Shown here: piece by piece, positions 14,954-25,700 of the stretch
Layout: every line of letters begins with the position of its first letter
Position numbering within the stretch: position 1 is the stretch's first letter
Origin: Dipylidium caninum
Lineage: Eukaryota; Platyhelminthes; Cestoda; Cyclophyllidea; Dipylidiidae
DNA length: 64,000 nt
Assembly (NCBI GenBank): GCA_017562135.1
Contig: QEYB01001312.1
Span: 434,001 to 498,000, forward strand
Direction: 5' to 3'
Translations under genes and position numbers: made by a program
The notes under the pieces: model-generated
Told to the model about the DNA's origin: nothing
Database searches by the model: none
The model's input: the letters and a program-made list of their open reading frames with translations, nothing else

Positions 14954-14975
14954 GAGGCGAGGCGAGGCGAGGCGG
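14954..14975 (+). repeat. (GAGGC)n pentamer repeat
   Basis: Four tandem copies of a GAGGC-type pentamer in GC-rich intergenic DNA. Confidence 0.8.
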
Positions 14976-15888
14976 TCTTTCGCTCTCCCCCGGACTCGGG
15001 GCCAGGCGCCAGGGGAGAGTCGAGTGATCCATTCGCCAGGACGCAGTCGCGCACCAATGAACGCACCTGCGTCCCGCGCGCCGGCGGCCACGCCCGCAAG
15101 ACGTGGTGGTGGTGGTGACTCAACAAAAATCGATGAGTAAATCAATACGGATTTGCAGCCTTGTCGCTTTCAGTTGCAGCGCAATTGTAGCCCCCGCGGT
15201 TTATGAACAGGCGAATTAAATGCGGGGCCAGTGGGGATGGAGTCTTAGAGATTCCCTTTAAATTTTCTTGGCCTGCCTTAATCGCACCTCACTTATTTTC
15301 GGCTAAAAGAGCGCAATGAGCGTGCTCCCAAACGTTTTTCCACCCCCATTTTGACATGAGTGTTCCACCGAGGGTCTGCTTGTTGTTCCATTTGCAAATC
15401 AGATGACACAGAGGCGCCAGTAGGTGCCACTCTTCAAAACGGCATTTACCCTTCATGACAGGTAATTGGAATTATTCAGTTAGGTTTGGTGTTAAGATCA
15501 CTGCCAATGTGACGTTAGGAGGGGGATCTGGTCCGTATCTTTTCTTCCTGCCTCATCATCAAGCCTAGGAAGTTCGCGGATATCATGATGCGATTTACAC
15601 TGAGAGATCAAGCAAAATCTCCCTCTAACCCCCTCCTAGACCGTCACCTCGTGCTTATACTTACGAAATAACATTCGGGTCATGGCGATGGAGCCCTCGA
15701 GGAGCGCGGCTAAGCGACCACCCCGAGTCTGTGTGAGTGTCATCTTGGCACTGCTTTAACATCGCGGCACTTGGGAGCAGTGGAGAGGGGAGAGCAGCGT
15801 CATCGGCACCCTCTGGCGAAACAAGTGGTGGCATTTGCAGTCCGCCATCCTTTTCACTACTCTCCCCGTCTCAGGTACACAACATCTC

Positions 15889-15891
<3 letters not shown>

Positions 15892-15919
<28 letters not shown>
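15892..15919 (+). repeat. (CT)n dinucleotide microsatellite
   Basis: Fourteen CT units, polypyrimidine on the plus strand, in the intergenic region upstream of the SBSPON-like gene. Confidence 0.95.
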
Positions 15920-15922
<3 letters not shown>

Positions 15923-18900
15923 ACCACCTGCAACGGGTGTGGACGCACTCCTTCGCAGCTTCTGGGCGTCCTCATGCCATGCAGCGATGCTGGAGCGAAG
16001 AATCAAGAAGTAACAAACACACCCAACAGCATCTCCGACGGTCAGAAGGCGACTATGTGAAAAATACCGACTTCAGACAGACAGGAACATCGGGGAAGAG
16101 AGTGGAACGCGGACGCAGTCTCAGAAGTCGTTGACCGAGCCCACCTTCTCCGTTCGACGGCCTCCTTGGCTAGCCTTGGCAAGTGTCAATGTGCCGAAGG
16201 CTGGTGCTTTCTCATCCCTCCCACTTGTGCGAGTGATTCACCATCTGGAACAGTGCTCGTACCCCAAAAAGTCTGGCTTTGAGTGGCACCGCCTCTCCTT
16301 CGTCTGCTGCACTTACTCACGCACACAAAGTCCGTGAATCATGACGCGTTTCCACCGCTTCCTCTGCGACCAATTCGACCGGGCGCCTGAGGACTTGTCT
16401 TCCATCTCGTACGTGTTTCATTGGTCAAAATCGCGAGATGAAGAGACTGGCGAGAGCATTAGACCTTTGGAGAGGCAAGTTGGCCCGAAGCCCTCCTCCC
16501 CCCCCCCCCTTTAGCTCACGGTGCCGATGCGCAGGCTATTTCCGCTTTGATTCTTACAATCATCCCCTCACTTCGCCTCTACTGCCTTCAAGTCTGCATA
16601 AAATTGCTTAAATTAAGGGGTGTGGTCACAAGCGCGGAACATCTGACCGACGCCTAGTGCCAAGCCAACCTGGGCCACCATCGTGGCCGGTTCGTTGAGA
16701 TTTGAGTGGTCGGGCAAGGAGGACAATGCGGGACCTGCCAAGAGGCTATCAAACCCGCCAACGCATCAACCGCAACCCCCCACACCGAGGGAGGGAAGAA
16801 ATTTTTTTTTCTTGGGCATCACGGGATCTTCATGCACTCAACTGTCCTACACGTCGCGCAATCATCACCACCGTGGAGGCCTTCACCGCAACGCACGCAC
16901 CCGCGCACACGCCAAACAGCCTCCGCTGTCCACTGCGGAGGTGAGGCGCAGATCATCGGGGGCCGATCACCTTGTTTGCGGATGCGGAGGTCGTGGGGAA
17001 GGGCGGAGAGGTGAAGGGGCGTAAGTGAAATTGCGTAAAATTGCGGTATTTCACGAAGAAGGCGGCCCAAATGCCAGAACGTTGTGGCATTTGGAAGCCT
17101 CGTGGGTTAACCTTTTTGATTGCGCACTAAATACACACACCCTCCCCCCCATGTTGTGGGGCAAACCGCTGGTTCGAGAGACTTTTGCGTGGCGACTTGG
17201 CAATCATCGCCGGCTCTTAAATGCCCTGAAGAAGGCGAAGAATGCCACGAAGAGGCGCCTCTCACTTCTCCGTGAGCAGCCTGTTCTCCCAGCGGAGCAC
17301 GAGAGACTCGCAGGGAGGCGATCCTCTCCTCGGAAAGAACCGCCCCCTCGCGTGGGGGTCCCAGCGCCCCAACGGCTAAACTCTTCTGACATAAACTTCC
17401 CTTGCGCCTAAATCATCTCGGGATGATCTACCGGCCTCTCCTCGCTGCCAAGTTTGGAAAATGTCCTGGCAATTAACTGCTTCTGCGAATGTAAAGGCTG
17501 CTTTTGGCCGCCCCACCTCCTCGCCGCTGTGGTTCACAATTCTTCCAGCAAAGCGCTTCCAATGGATGGGTAAACATTCTACAAACTGGGCTGATGTCCA
17601 CGGGCCATTATCCCCGTGGACATCACAGCACCATTCGCGGACGCTCGAGTGACCATTTACGAAGGATCAGGGTCCCTCACTGCCACCGTTCCTGGGCGGT
17701 TGGGCTGGTACGGAATTCTTCCGTTCGGACGGCTCGTCACCGGTTTTATGCCCCCGATCGAAAGGTCCTCCTCAGCCTCTCCCGTCACTCTGGCGTGCCT
17801 CTTTTGATAAACGATGTCTGGTTAAGCCGCCGACTGTCTGCGGACACGCCTGCAGAACACTGTGTACTCCACAGTCCCACTTTGGCTCCACAAATTCCCA
17901 TTCCGGAGTCACCTGGACGGACGATCGGTGACTCCGGGATCGGCCGTCGGAGGGCTGTCCCAGCGCGGCGAGTCCACGGGCTGCGAGGCTCACGTCTACG
18001 CCTCCAAGTGGCGGCGTCTCTGCAGAGGGCGAAGGCACTGGTGGTCGGTCAAGGGGAAGCCGGTCGCCGCCTCGACTTGGCGTTACGGCAGCCCGGAAGA
18101 GTCGCTTTCGGCTTCGTTGGAAGTGGCGGAATAGTCCATGATGAGCGCTCGAAAGCCTTGCCTTTGCAGGAGAAGGAATGTGGAGTGAAAGCACTGAAAA
18201 ACACATTTCCTCGTGTGCCTTTCAGACAAACGGGTTAGTGTTCCGCGGGACTGTGCGAGGAACAAAGAATGGCTCGAGGAGGCGGAGTGGAGACTGCTGC
18301 AGTCCCAGGCCAGACACCGCGCTCCTCGACTCGAATATTCCCGAACGCTGGAACGCAGTGTCACCAACTAACGACCCACTTCATCTCCTCGTTTTTATCA
18401 TATTACTTTGCGAAATTTTATTCGCTTCAAGATTTTATTACCCACTCGTAGAGACTCATTAAGGGGCGAGTGTCAGAGAGAAGGTGTTTTTGCAAGTCGA
18501 ACTGCCTCAGGCCTTAATGTCCCCGGCAGTCCGGCTGCCGAGCGACTCCTCGGGGCTCTCCGCCATCTGCACACTCGGATCAGCCGCCGAGGAGCGCCGA
18601 AGCGGGGCAATTAGCCGAGGCCTCGACACCTCCTTTCACATGAAATGTGATAGTATTACACGGCGGAGTATTCCACTTTTTGCGAAAAAATTATAAAGGA
18701 ATTCGGTGGACTTCTCCATTTCGCGAGTCATTTTCTGTTGCTGCACAGGCCGAAGACCTTCACAAAGGCCTTCTCCTCCTCCACCTCCTCCCCGCGAAGG
18801 ACATTCGGAGACGATGCCTCTCGGGTGGAGCCCAATCCCTCGGCGCCTCGCGGAAGGACTTTTTCTCCACTCGCCACCCTGGCACTGCCGATGACAGAAA

Positions 18901-19179
18901 CGGCCGTGCCTGCCTCTCCTGCGAGACGCACCCTCCGCCCGCCGATGCACTTCTGCCATGCCGCATTCCTCAAGTGAGTCCACGCGTCACACATACGTGA
19001 CACATGTCACCTCACGTAAACTGGTTGCAGCCCAGCATGGAAGTGGTTAGGGCAATGAAATTGGCGCAAAAGTGCCCCGTTTGCAGTAGGGGAGCCTGTT
19101 AAGTTTCTTCTTTTCGGTAGAGAAATTAGTTAATGTCTACGTGAAACTGCCAAACATTCACATTGAATGTGAAGTTAAG

Positions 19180-19199
19180 CTGCTGCTGCTGCTGCTGCT
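19180..19199 (+). repeat. (CTG)n trinucleotide microsatellite
   Basis: Between six and seven CTG units in non-coding sequence about 1 kb upstream of the SBSPON-like gene. Confidence 0.9.
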
Positions 19200-20077
19200 A
19201 CCGAATAAATTCAGGCGGTAAGCTCCGAACTTCAGTCACAGCTTAGAAGACCGTAGAAAAAGTTTTCTCGAAGTTTTTGCATAAATCGTCCAGGGAAATT
19301 CAAATCCCGCAAAGACGGCGGTCGTTTAAGGCGTGTAAGCGGGTGGCATCACTTCCATCCGTGCGTGTTCATGTTCATTTCGGAATGCTTTGTTGAACAC
19401 GACGGAACCTGGAGGTCTCTTTTTCTCCACCCTCGGGCCTACTCCTCTTCCAGAGCAGAGGTGGGGGATGAAAGGCCTCACCGGGTTTTGTTGACTCGAG
19501 GACGTCTTTCCGTGTTCAACTTGTCGTCTCCCTGGCGGAAGTGAGAAGTTTTGCCGGCCACATGTTCGCTTCGACATTTTACCGTCCTCCTGGAGCAGCC
19601 AGGGGGTATCGCTAAAGTGCAAGCAAATTGTACCGAAATTTCGTGTTTCACACCTCTTGAGGGCGTTCGCACCGGGTCTAGCCCGTTAAATGCCTCGCGA
19701 TGCGAGGAGGAGGCCGGAGGAAATAAGACGAAGCGAGGATTTTGTTGACTTCTCTTCCTTATTTTGTTTACTCCTCCAAGCATAAATAGAAGTGTTATTA
19801 AGGGCACTTCATCCTAAGCACCCTTCCCCACGTAAAGTTCACTTCCATCCTCCCGAAAAGGTTTCTAGCAGCAAATGAGATGTGAAAAGGGATTACTTTT
19901 GGCGTACTAATTCGAATTCGGGTACACGACGTTACTTAGTGGTAATATAGGAAGTACTGGAGCAAGAAAATGTCTCCCTCCTTGAGTAGATTACACCCAA
20001 AGGTTAAACTTGCGATCTACTGTGACCTGCGTCAGCGATAAGCCTTGCCACCGCGGCCTCGATTCAGGCAAAAGTCG

Positions 20078-20101
20078 CACACACACACACACACACACAC
20101 A
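20078..20101 (+). repeat. (CA)n microsatellite upstream of the SBSPON-like promoter
   Basis: Twelve CA units end about 12 bases before the first CCAAT-type element of the promoter at 20113-20205. CA tracts can adopt Z-DNA; a regulatory role is only a possibility. Confidence 0.95.
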
Positions 20102-20112
20102 GCCTCGCTGCC

Positions 20113-20205
20113 ATTGGACAGACTCTCCTCCTCGTTCGTGTTGCGCGCGCCCGATCTCAGCCAATGAGCGCGGCCCCAGGCACGCGCCTTGCTCCAGTAT
20201 ATAAG
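20113..20205 (+). promoter_or_regulatory. Core promoter of the SBSPON-like gene: two CCAAT boxes and a TATA box
   Basis: The TATA box TATATAAG lies at 20198-20205. A CCAAT pentamer is at 20161-20165 and an inverted one (ATTGG) at 20113-20117, at usual upstream distances. With a normal TATA-to-start spacing, transcription would begin near 20225-20235. That excludes the in-frame ATG at 20208 and points to the ATG at 20262 as the translation start. The placement agrees with the first exon found independently from its splice phase and signal peptide. Confidence 0.75.
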
Positions 20206-20261
20206 CTATGGCAGAGGTCACCGGCACCATATCACTCAACGGCCACTGGTGTCCCCGCACA

Positions 20262-22567
20262 ATGTGGAGCTGCTTCCCCACGGTGGCACTGGCGACGACG
20301 TCAAAGTTTGTTCTACTGCTGCTGCCTCTGCTCGCAGTCTTTCGCAATTGCGACGCTACGCTGGGTAGGAGAATTGGCTCTTGTCGCAATCACGACGGAA
20401 GTCCCGTCTGCTGCACTGGCCGCGCCAACTGTGAAGGTGTACAGAGAATCACCCGCATTTTCTACACCTACGCCGATGGCGGCCACAAATTAGACACTCA
20501 AAATTGGGTTCCCAGTGGCTTGGGGAAGTGCTTCTGTGACGAGTACTGCATGCAGTCTGGCGACTGTTGTTGGGACTACCGAGAGGTCTGCTCGAAGCCC
20601 AGTAAGTTAACTCTTCATGTCTGCCTACGCACAGACCCTTCGGATAATCGCGACTCACTTTGAGGTGCTTGTTAGAAATCAACTGTGAGGTGAGCGAATG
20701 GAGTCGCTGGTCGCCGTGCAGCCGACTTTGTGGAAAAGGCAGTGAGACACGTGTCAGAGGCATCACGAGAGAGGCTGTCAACGGCGGCGCACAGTGTCCA
20801 CTCCTAATGGAATCACGTCCATGCAACGGGTACATGTGCAGTCGTAGGCGCGTCGGAAGATCTGAATACAACTCCTACCGACACATGGAACTGCCTTTAG
20901 GTGAGCTGGACGCCCGCCTCCCACACTCCTCGTCGCACAGAGGACACTTGTTCATGCTTTCTCATGCAACTTTGAGCCCACCTTCCCGTTAAAAAGACTC
21001 CTCCGTTGCTTTATTGCAGAAGTCGCCAATCTGCTGCCCGTGGAAGGCGACATAGAAAAGAAGATCAAGCAATTTGACATGCGCTGGGACATCCGTCGGA
21101 AACTCTACTACGGCCGTCTGATTCAGCAGAACAAGACTGACATCCCCGACCCGGAACCGTAAGCCGAGGTGTTTGCCTCTCGCGTCTGACTGGGGATGGG
21201 AATAGTTACGAGGGGATGAAACCGGTTAACCAACTACGCAGTATATTTGCCCAGGCCCCATACCTACGCGCATTTTCATGCTGCGCCTGTGTGTAAATGC
21301 AGTTCCGCCGTCGAACTGCGACCACATCACCTGCGGACTGTTTGCAACAGGAGAAAGGAGGGTGGAGCTTCGTGCGAGGGTCCTTTTAATATCATGAGTG
21401 CTCTAAAATGGGCTCCAATCGGTCGTTCGAACAAGCGACTCGCCAATTTTTCCACTCTGCACTGGACAACTGCTTAAATTTTAGCAGACTCGTCGGCCCG
21501 AGGGTGAAGCACCTAGTCCCCCTGTGCCCAGCCTCTTTACTGGTCCTTCGTTCAAGGTGGCGAACCGGAAAATACCCTCCTTCGGACGGAGTGATGTGCT
21601 AGTGCAAATGAGGGTTGACAGCCCATTGTTTACTAATTAACTGACAGGCGGAGTGGCCTCACCAGCCCCTGCGCGCTCCTCTCAGGACTGCCACCGGCCA
21701 ATTAGCCCATTAGGGCCCGATAACGGCGGCACAGCCTAATTCGGGCAAATTTATCGTGTATCCTCGTTTTTGAGCGCGGGGTGGAAGTGCTGTCACCAGT
21801 TGGCAGCCTGCTTAAAAGCTTAATTCATTCCAAGAGAGGTGCCTAGTGAAGGCGCTTTGCAAATAATTCGCATTTCAAATGGATTGGGACGGGAGTTACG
21901 ACCGCACTTGTCGGGCGGCTGAAATCACTTCCACGTCCTTTTTCCTGTTTGTTTACACACACTGGTGGGAGTCGTTCACACAGTCGCCAGGTGCTTCCCC
22001 ACAACAAACGACGCAGGTAAGTGTTCGTTTCCGAGGAAAGTGGGCAATCCAGGTATGAAAGCACGTCAATGTGGTGATAAAGGGACGAATCCACGTAGAC
22101 CTAAATGATAATCGGGTCTCGCAAGCTGGCTGAAATCAACGCACCGACGTGTATCCCCATTCGGAGGAGCTACCATCCCCTCCATTCCGTTGTCGTGCAG
22201 GTACTGTGTCAACTACGAAATCGTCAAGTCCAACGACGCCTGCAAGGTGGTCAGCGCGCCGTCAGGACGTCAACAGAATGTGTTTTGGAGACGTGTTGGG
22301 AGCTTCTTCGACCGCGCCTACGACGAGGACAACGCCTGGGCGTCGACAGTGCTGCTCCGCCCGGGGCAACAAATCTGTGCCACTTGCTACCCGAAGTACA
22401 TGCGCCCCGAGCTGGGCAACCGCTGTCCCGGCACTGGCTACCCCGGCCTGACCTCGCGTTGGCGGGCCCTCAACACCTTCGACTGTCAGGGCACCTTCCG
22501 CATGATCACCGTGCCTCAGCGGGCCTGTGTCTGCCCGCGCCAGCCCACCGCCTTCATTCTCACCTGA
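20262..22567 (+). CDS. SBSPON: SBSPON-like secreted matrix protein: somatomedin B plus thrombospondin type-1 domains
   Basis: Four coding exons: 20262-20601, 20676-20900, 21020-21158 and 22201-22567 (TGA stop). All junctions are GT-AG with matching phases (1, 1, 2), giving 356 aa. Residues 1 to about 32 form a signal peptide with a Leu-rich core. Residues 41-110 are a somatomedin-B domain ending in the diagnostic CFCDEYC and GDCCWDY motifs. Residues 117-168 are a thrombospondin type-1 repeat with the WSRWSPCS mannosylation-type motif, then CGKG. The cysteine-rich C-terminal domain (about 235-356) keeps the family pattern YC, C-x2-CYP, RCPGTG, DCQGT and CVCP near the end. This domain order is that of vertebrate SBSPON, a small secreted extracellular-matrix protein. 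The first somatomedin-B half has a long Cys57-Cys90 spacing. The alternative ATG at 20208 lies before the expected transcription start. The family call is firm; the precise function is not known. Confidence 0.9.
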
Positions 22568-22761
22568 TTCATCGTCGCGGCCGTGACGGCGACAGCGAGG
22601 AAGACACCCACTCATTCAACCACCCATTCTCCTCATTAACGCCCGTAAATACGCACTCCATCGGCCCAGTGTTAAGCACGGAGGACCGTGGCTGCCACGT
22701 GCGAATGCGGGAACTTATCCGTCCCTCCCTCCGTTCCTCCCTCCCCCCATCCTAAACGAGC

Positions 22762-22781
22762 GTGTGTGTGTGTGTGTGTGT
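22762..22781 (+). repeat. (TG)n microsatellite in the probable SBSPON-like 3' UTR
   Basis: Ten GT units begin about 195 bases after the stop codon at 22567. No canonical AATAAA was seen nearby. Confidence 0.9.
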
Positions 22782-25700
22782 ACCCTATTTTTTTATGCCT
22801 CGCCGTGTAGGAGACAGAAAGAGGAATTAGGCCCCTCTCTTTGCCTGCGCATCAACGAGAACCACTGTGCCCCCAGGCACATCACCTTCATGCCCACGAG
22901 CATAGTAATATTTCAAGTGTTGCGATTGTTACTAGAGGGGAGGAGAATTTGCACTCTTCCCCACCCTTCCCCCGCCTCTGCCCTCACCCCTACTTAGCTG
23001 AATGCTGAAGTTGTGCATTTAATTTCTGTACAAATATGGCGATTTTATTCATGTGCCTCTCCTCCCCCACATCATGGGGGCGGCGGCGTCGCGACGGAGC
23101 CTGTTCACAGACCCGGACTCGTCCGGGTCTGAGGAAGCAGTCGCTGCGCGTCGCGTGCCGCCCGGCGGCATTCCGGAAGAGACTAATTGCCCACGGCGGC
23201 CGCGGTGGCGTATTTGCTCCAAGTGGCAGCGGTCAGCCAGGAGAGTGGGGCTCGGGAAGTGCGCGAGTGGAGGACACCACCAAATGCCCCTCGAACTGCT
23301 AGTAGAGTAATTAGGTCCACTCCACTGTTCAGCTGGGCGAAAAGTACGTTCAGTCATGCACGAATGATGGCTTGACATTCCGGCACTGATGTGTGCATCC
23401 ACCGCCAATGCCTGGCCAGCGCCCCGGTTACCCCAGTGGGGGGAGAACGCAACTCCTCGGGGAAGTGGCTCTGGTGGGCGTTGGTCTCTCCACGCGGGTT
23501 GCATGAGCTTCAGAACGGAGGCGGTGAGGGGAACAGCAGTAAGGAGAATCGGTCCATCCTGTTGTTAGGAGGCGAGATTTTTTTGGCATTTCCGCCACGT
23601 TAAGAACCTTCGTGCCCGGACGCCAAAGATTCTCTGCATAGAGGCGTCTGTTCATGTCCATTTAATGACCGCTGCAGACGCTACGCCCGAGGCGAGGAGT
23701 TTATTTCCTTTCTCCCAAGGCGCAAAAGGGGAGACAATACGGTGAACTCCCTCCACGAGTGGACGCGCCCTACTCGGTCCGAGTGATAGGTGGCCGGTTG
23801 GTGTCTTCTTCCTCGGTTCTTCCAGCCCTCTGGACACAGCTCTTCGTGCGGAGCAGCTGTGATGAGCGCTGAGGCGCGCGTCGGCGAATTCCGCTGAGTC
23901 GCTTTTGTCAAAAGCCCGCAATTCGCGTGCCTCCATGGGTGGCAGAAGTGATGAGCGTCCGTCTTTGACCCACCTGTCATGACAGTTCATTCAGGCACTC
24001 CATGAAGACGGCCCCTGTTGCTTCGTCCACTGTCGGTCGGGTAGCAGCGCCGCGTCTCAGGTCACCGTTACTCAACTGCGACGAGGGGTTGGCGGAAGGA
24101 GCAGCGGAGGCGCGCACAAGTGCCCGACGGACTGCAGGGGTCCACGCTCCCTCCTGGGCACAGATGACGACACCAAATACGCAGCATCCACGTAAACTGC
24201 ATCGAAGTTTTCAATGCTACGAGGGCAGCAGTGGACGCAAATGAAAGTGAGAAAAAGCGGCGCAACCCTCGGAGCACGAGGCAGTACTGACGGGGCACGT
24301 GGAAGCCTTCTCCGAGGCGTGGAGTCTCCAACCACTTGGAAAATAGGCCCACTGATCCGTTGGTTCCTATGGCGCAAGCCAGTGGGGTGGGCACTGACGC
24401 CCCCCACCAAAACTCCTCGGCGATTTCGCCAAAAGGACGCCTCTCAACTTGTCGCCAAGGGGGGCCACGGAGGCACGAGATAGTTGCTGTGATGGCTACA
24501 AAAAATCCGTCGTCTCCGCGTTCGTCCCACGTTTGAATGGACGATGCGTTTGACTGCGGAAACCGGCGTCCCTGCTCTCTGACGTGCCACGTCCGGCTGA
24601 TCCCTTCACCTCCGTCTCAACGGGAATGTCGAGAGCACTGACGCCAAGGGCGCCCGCGCGGTGGACGCTAGTCGTTGCTCTTCTCCCTGGGGTGAGAGGA
24701 TCTTGGACGACCTCATCGGTGCCGCTGCGTCTAGGCGCCGCGCTGGTGGCTGCAGCCGCCTTCGCTTCGCGGCCTGGAGGAGCAGGAGTTGCTGTCCCCG
24801 CACAGTACAAGAACAGACGACGACTCACTTTGCCATGATGGGACTTTAAGTTAATGTTTTAAGTTTGTTCCCAAAACCGCTGCGCTACGCCAACCTGTCC
24901 TGTCACCCATTTGTGACGGGCAGGCCCTAGGATAAAAACACGCGTATTTCAAAGAAGTTTGATTGGGGAGGTAAATGTGTGGAGGCCATTCGTCGGAGTG
25001 CGCAATCCGAGCGGAGCGAAAACCTTCTCGGTCACAAGTGGCGGACTGGGTGGTGAGGCGGAGAAGCGCGCTTTCCAAAAGCAGCTGGCGTACGTGGGAG
25101 ACTCTGCGTCTGGAGCCAGCGTGAGGCAGATGGCCAAACAACAAAGAGACGAGGGCTCGGACAAGAGGAAATGTTTTGATCTGTGCGCATTCCCCATTCT
25201 CCCCCAACCATGAGGAGCGGGCGGGGACTGCGCAGCCCCTCAACCCCACTCCGCTGCGCGCGAGCATCTCGACCTGAGGCACATTCCGCGGGAGGGGAGC
25301 GAGTGCTGCGCTGCTGGCTGTGTGAAAAGCCTCCGGTCGAGGCGAAGTAGGCTCTTGCTAGTGCCACTCTGGTGGTAAACGCTGAAAGCACAGACGGAGG
25401 TTCACGGTGGCTGCGGGTGGAATGTGGCCGTTTCCAGCGGTCGTCCTCTTCTCGCACTCGCAATTCAAGGAGAAGATGCCCTCCGGAGGGCCCTCCTTGG
25501 TGAGAAGCCGGTAACGCCTCTATTAAGTCTCCTGCGGAATATTCACCGAATCGTCCTTGCAGGGCATGTTGTTAAATGCGGACGGCGCCCGGCACAACCC
25601 CACAGCGAAGCGAGTTCAAGACTTGCGCATGCAGTCGGCGGAGGATTCAAAGCGTCTTTTCGTAGATGGACGACGGCTGCATCATCGCGGGTAATGCGAG

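Larger units (their letters stand above)
1..20077. other. GC-rich intergenic region, no supportable gene
   Basis: I read this 20 kb on both strands and found no exon with a recognisable family, motif or consistent splice-phase chain. It is GC-rich and CpG-rich, so stop codons are rare and long open frames occur on several overlapping frames and both strands; none shows protein-like composition. It does hold simple repeats (listed separately) and G-runs such as 3064-3096 that could form quadruplexes. No transposon, tRNA or rRNA was recognised. Diverged exons or distal regulatory elements for the gene at 20.2 kb could be hidden here. Confidence 0.6.

Noticed and set aside
17504..18238. 244-codon open frame on the plus strand
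   Set aside because: Overlapped by open frames in another plus frame and on the minus strand; Arg/Ser/Pro-rich composition typical of GC-driven chance frames.
20208..20261. Upstream in-frame ATG extending the SBSPON-like protein by 18 residues
   Set aside because: It lies only a few bases after the TATA box, before the expected transcription start, and would bury the signal peptide.
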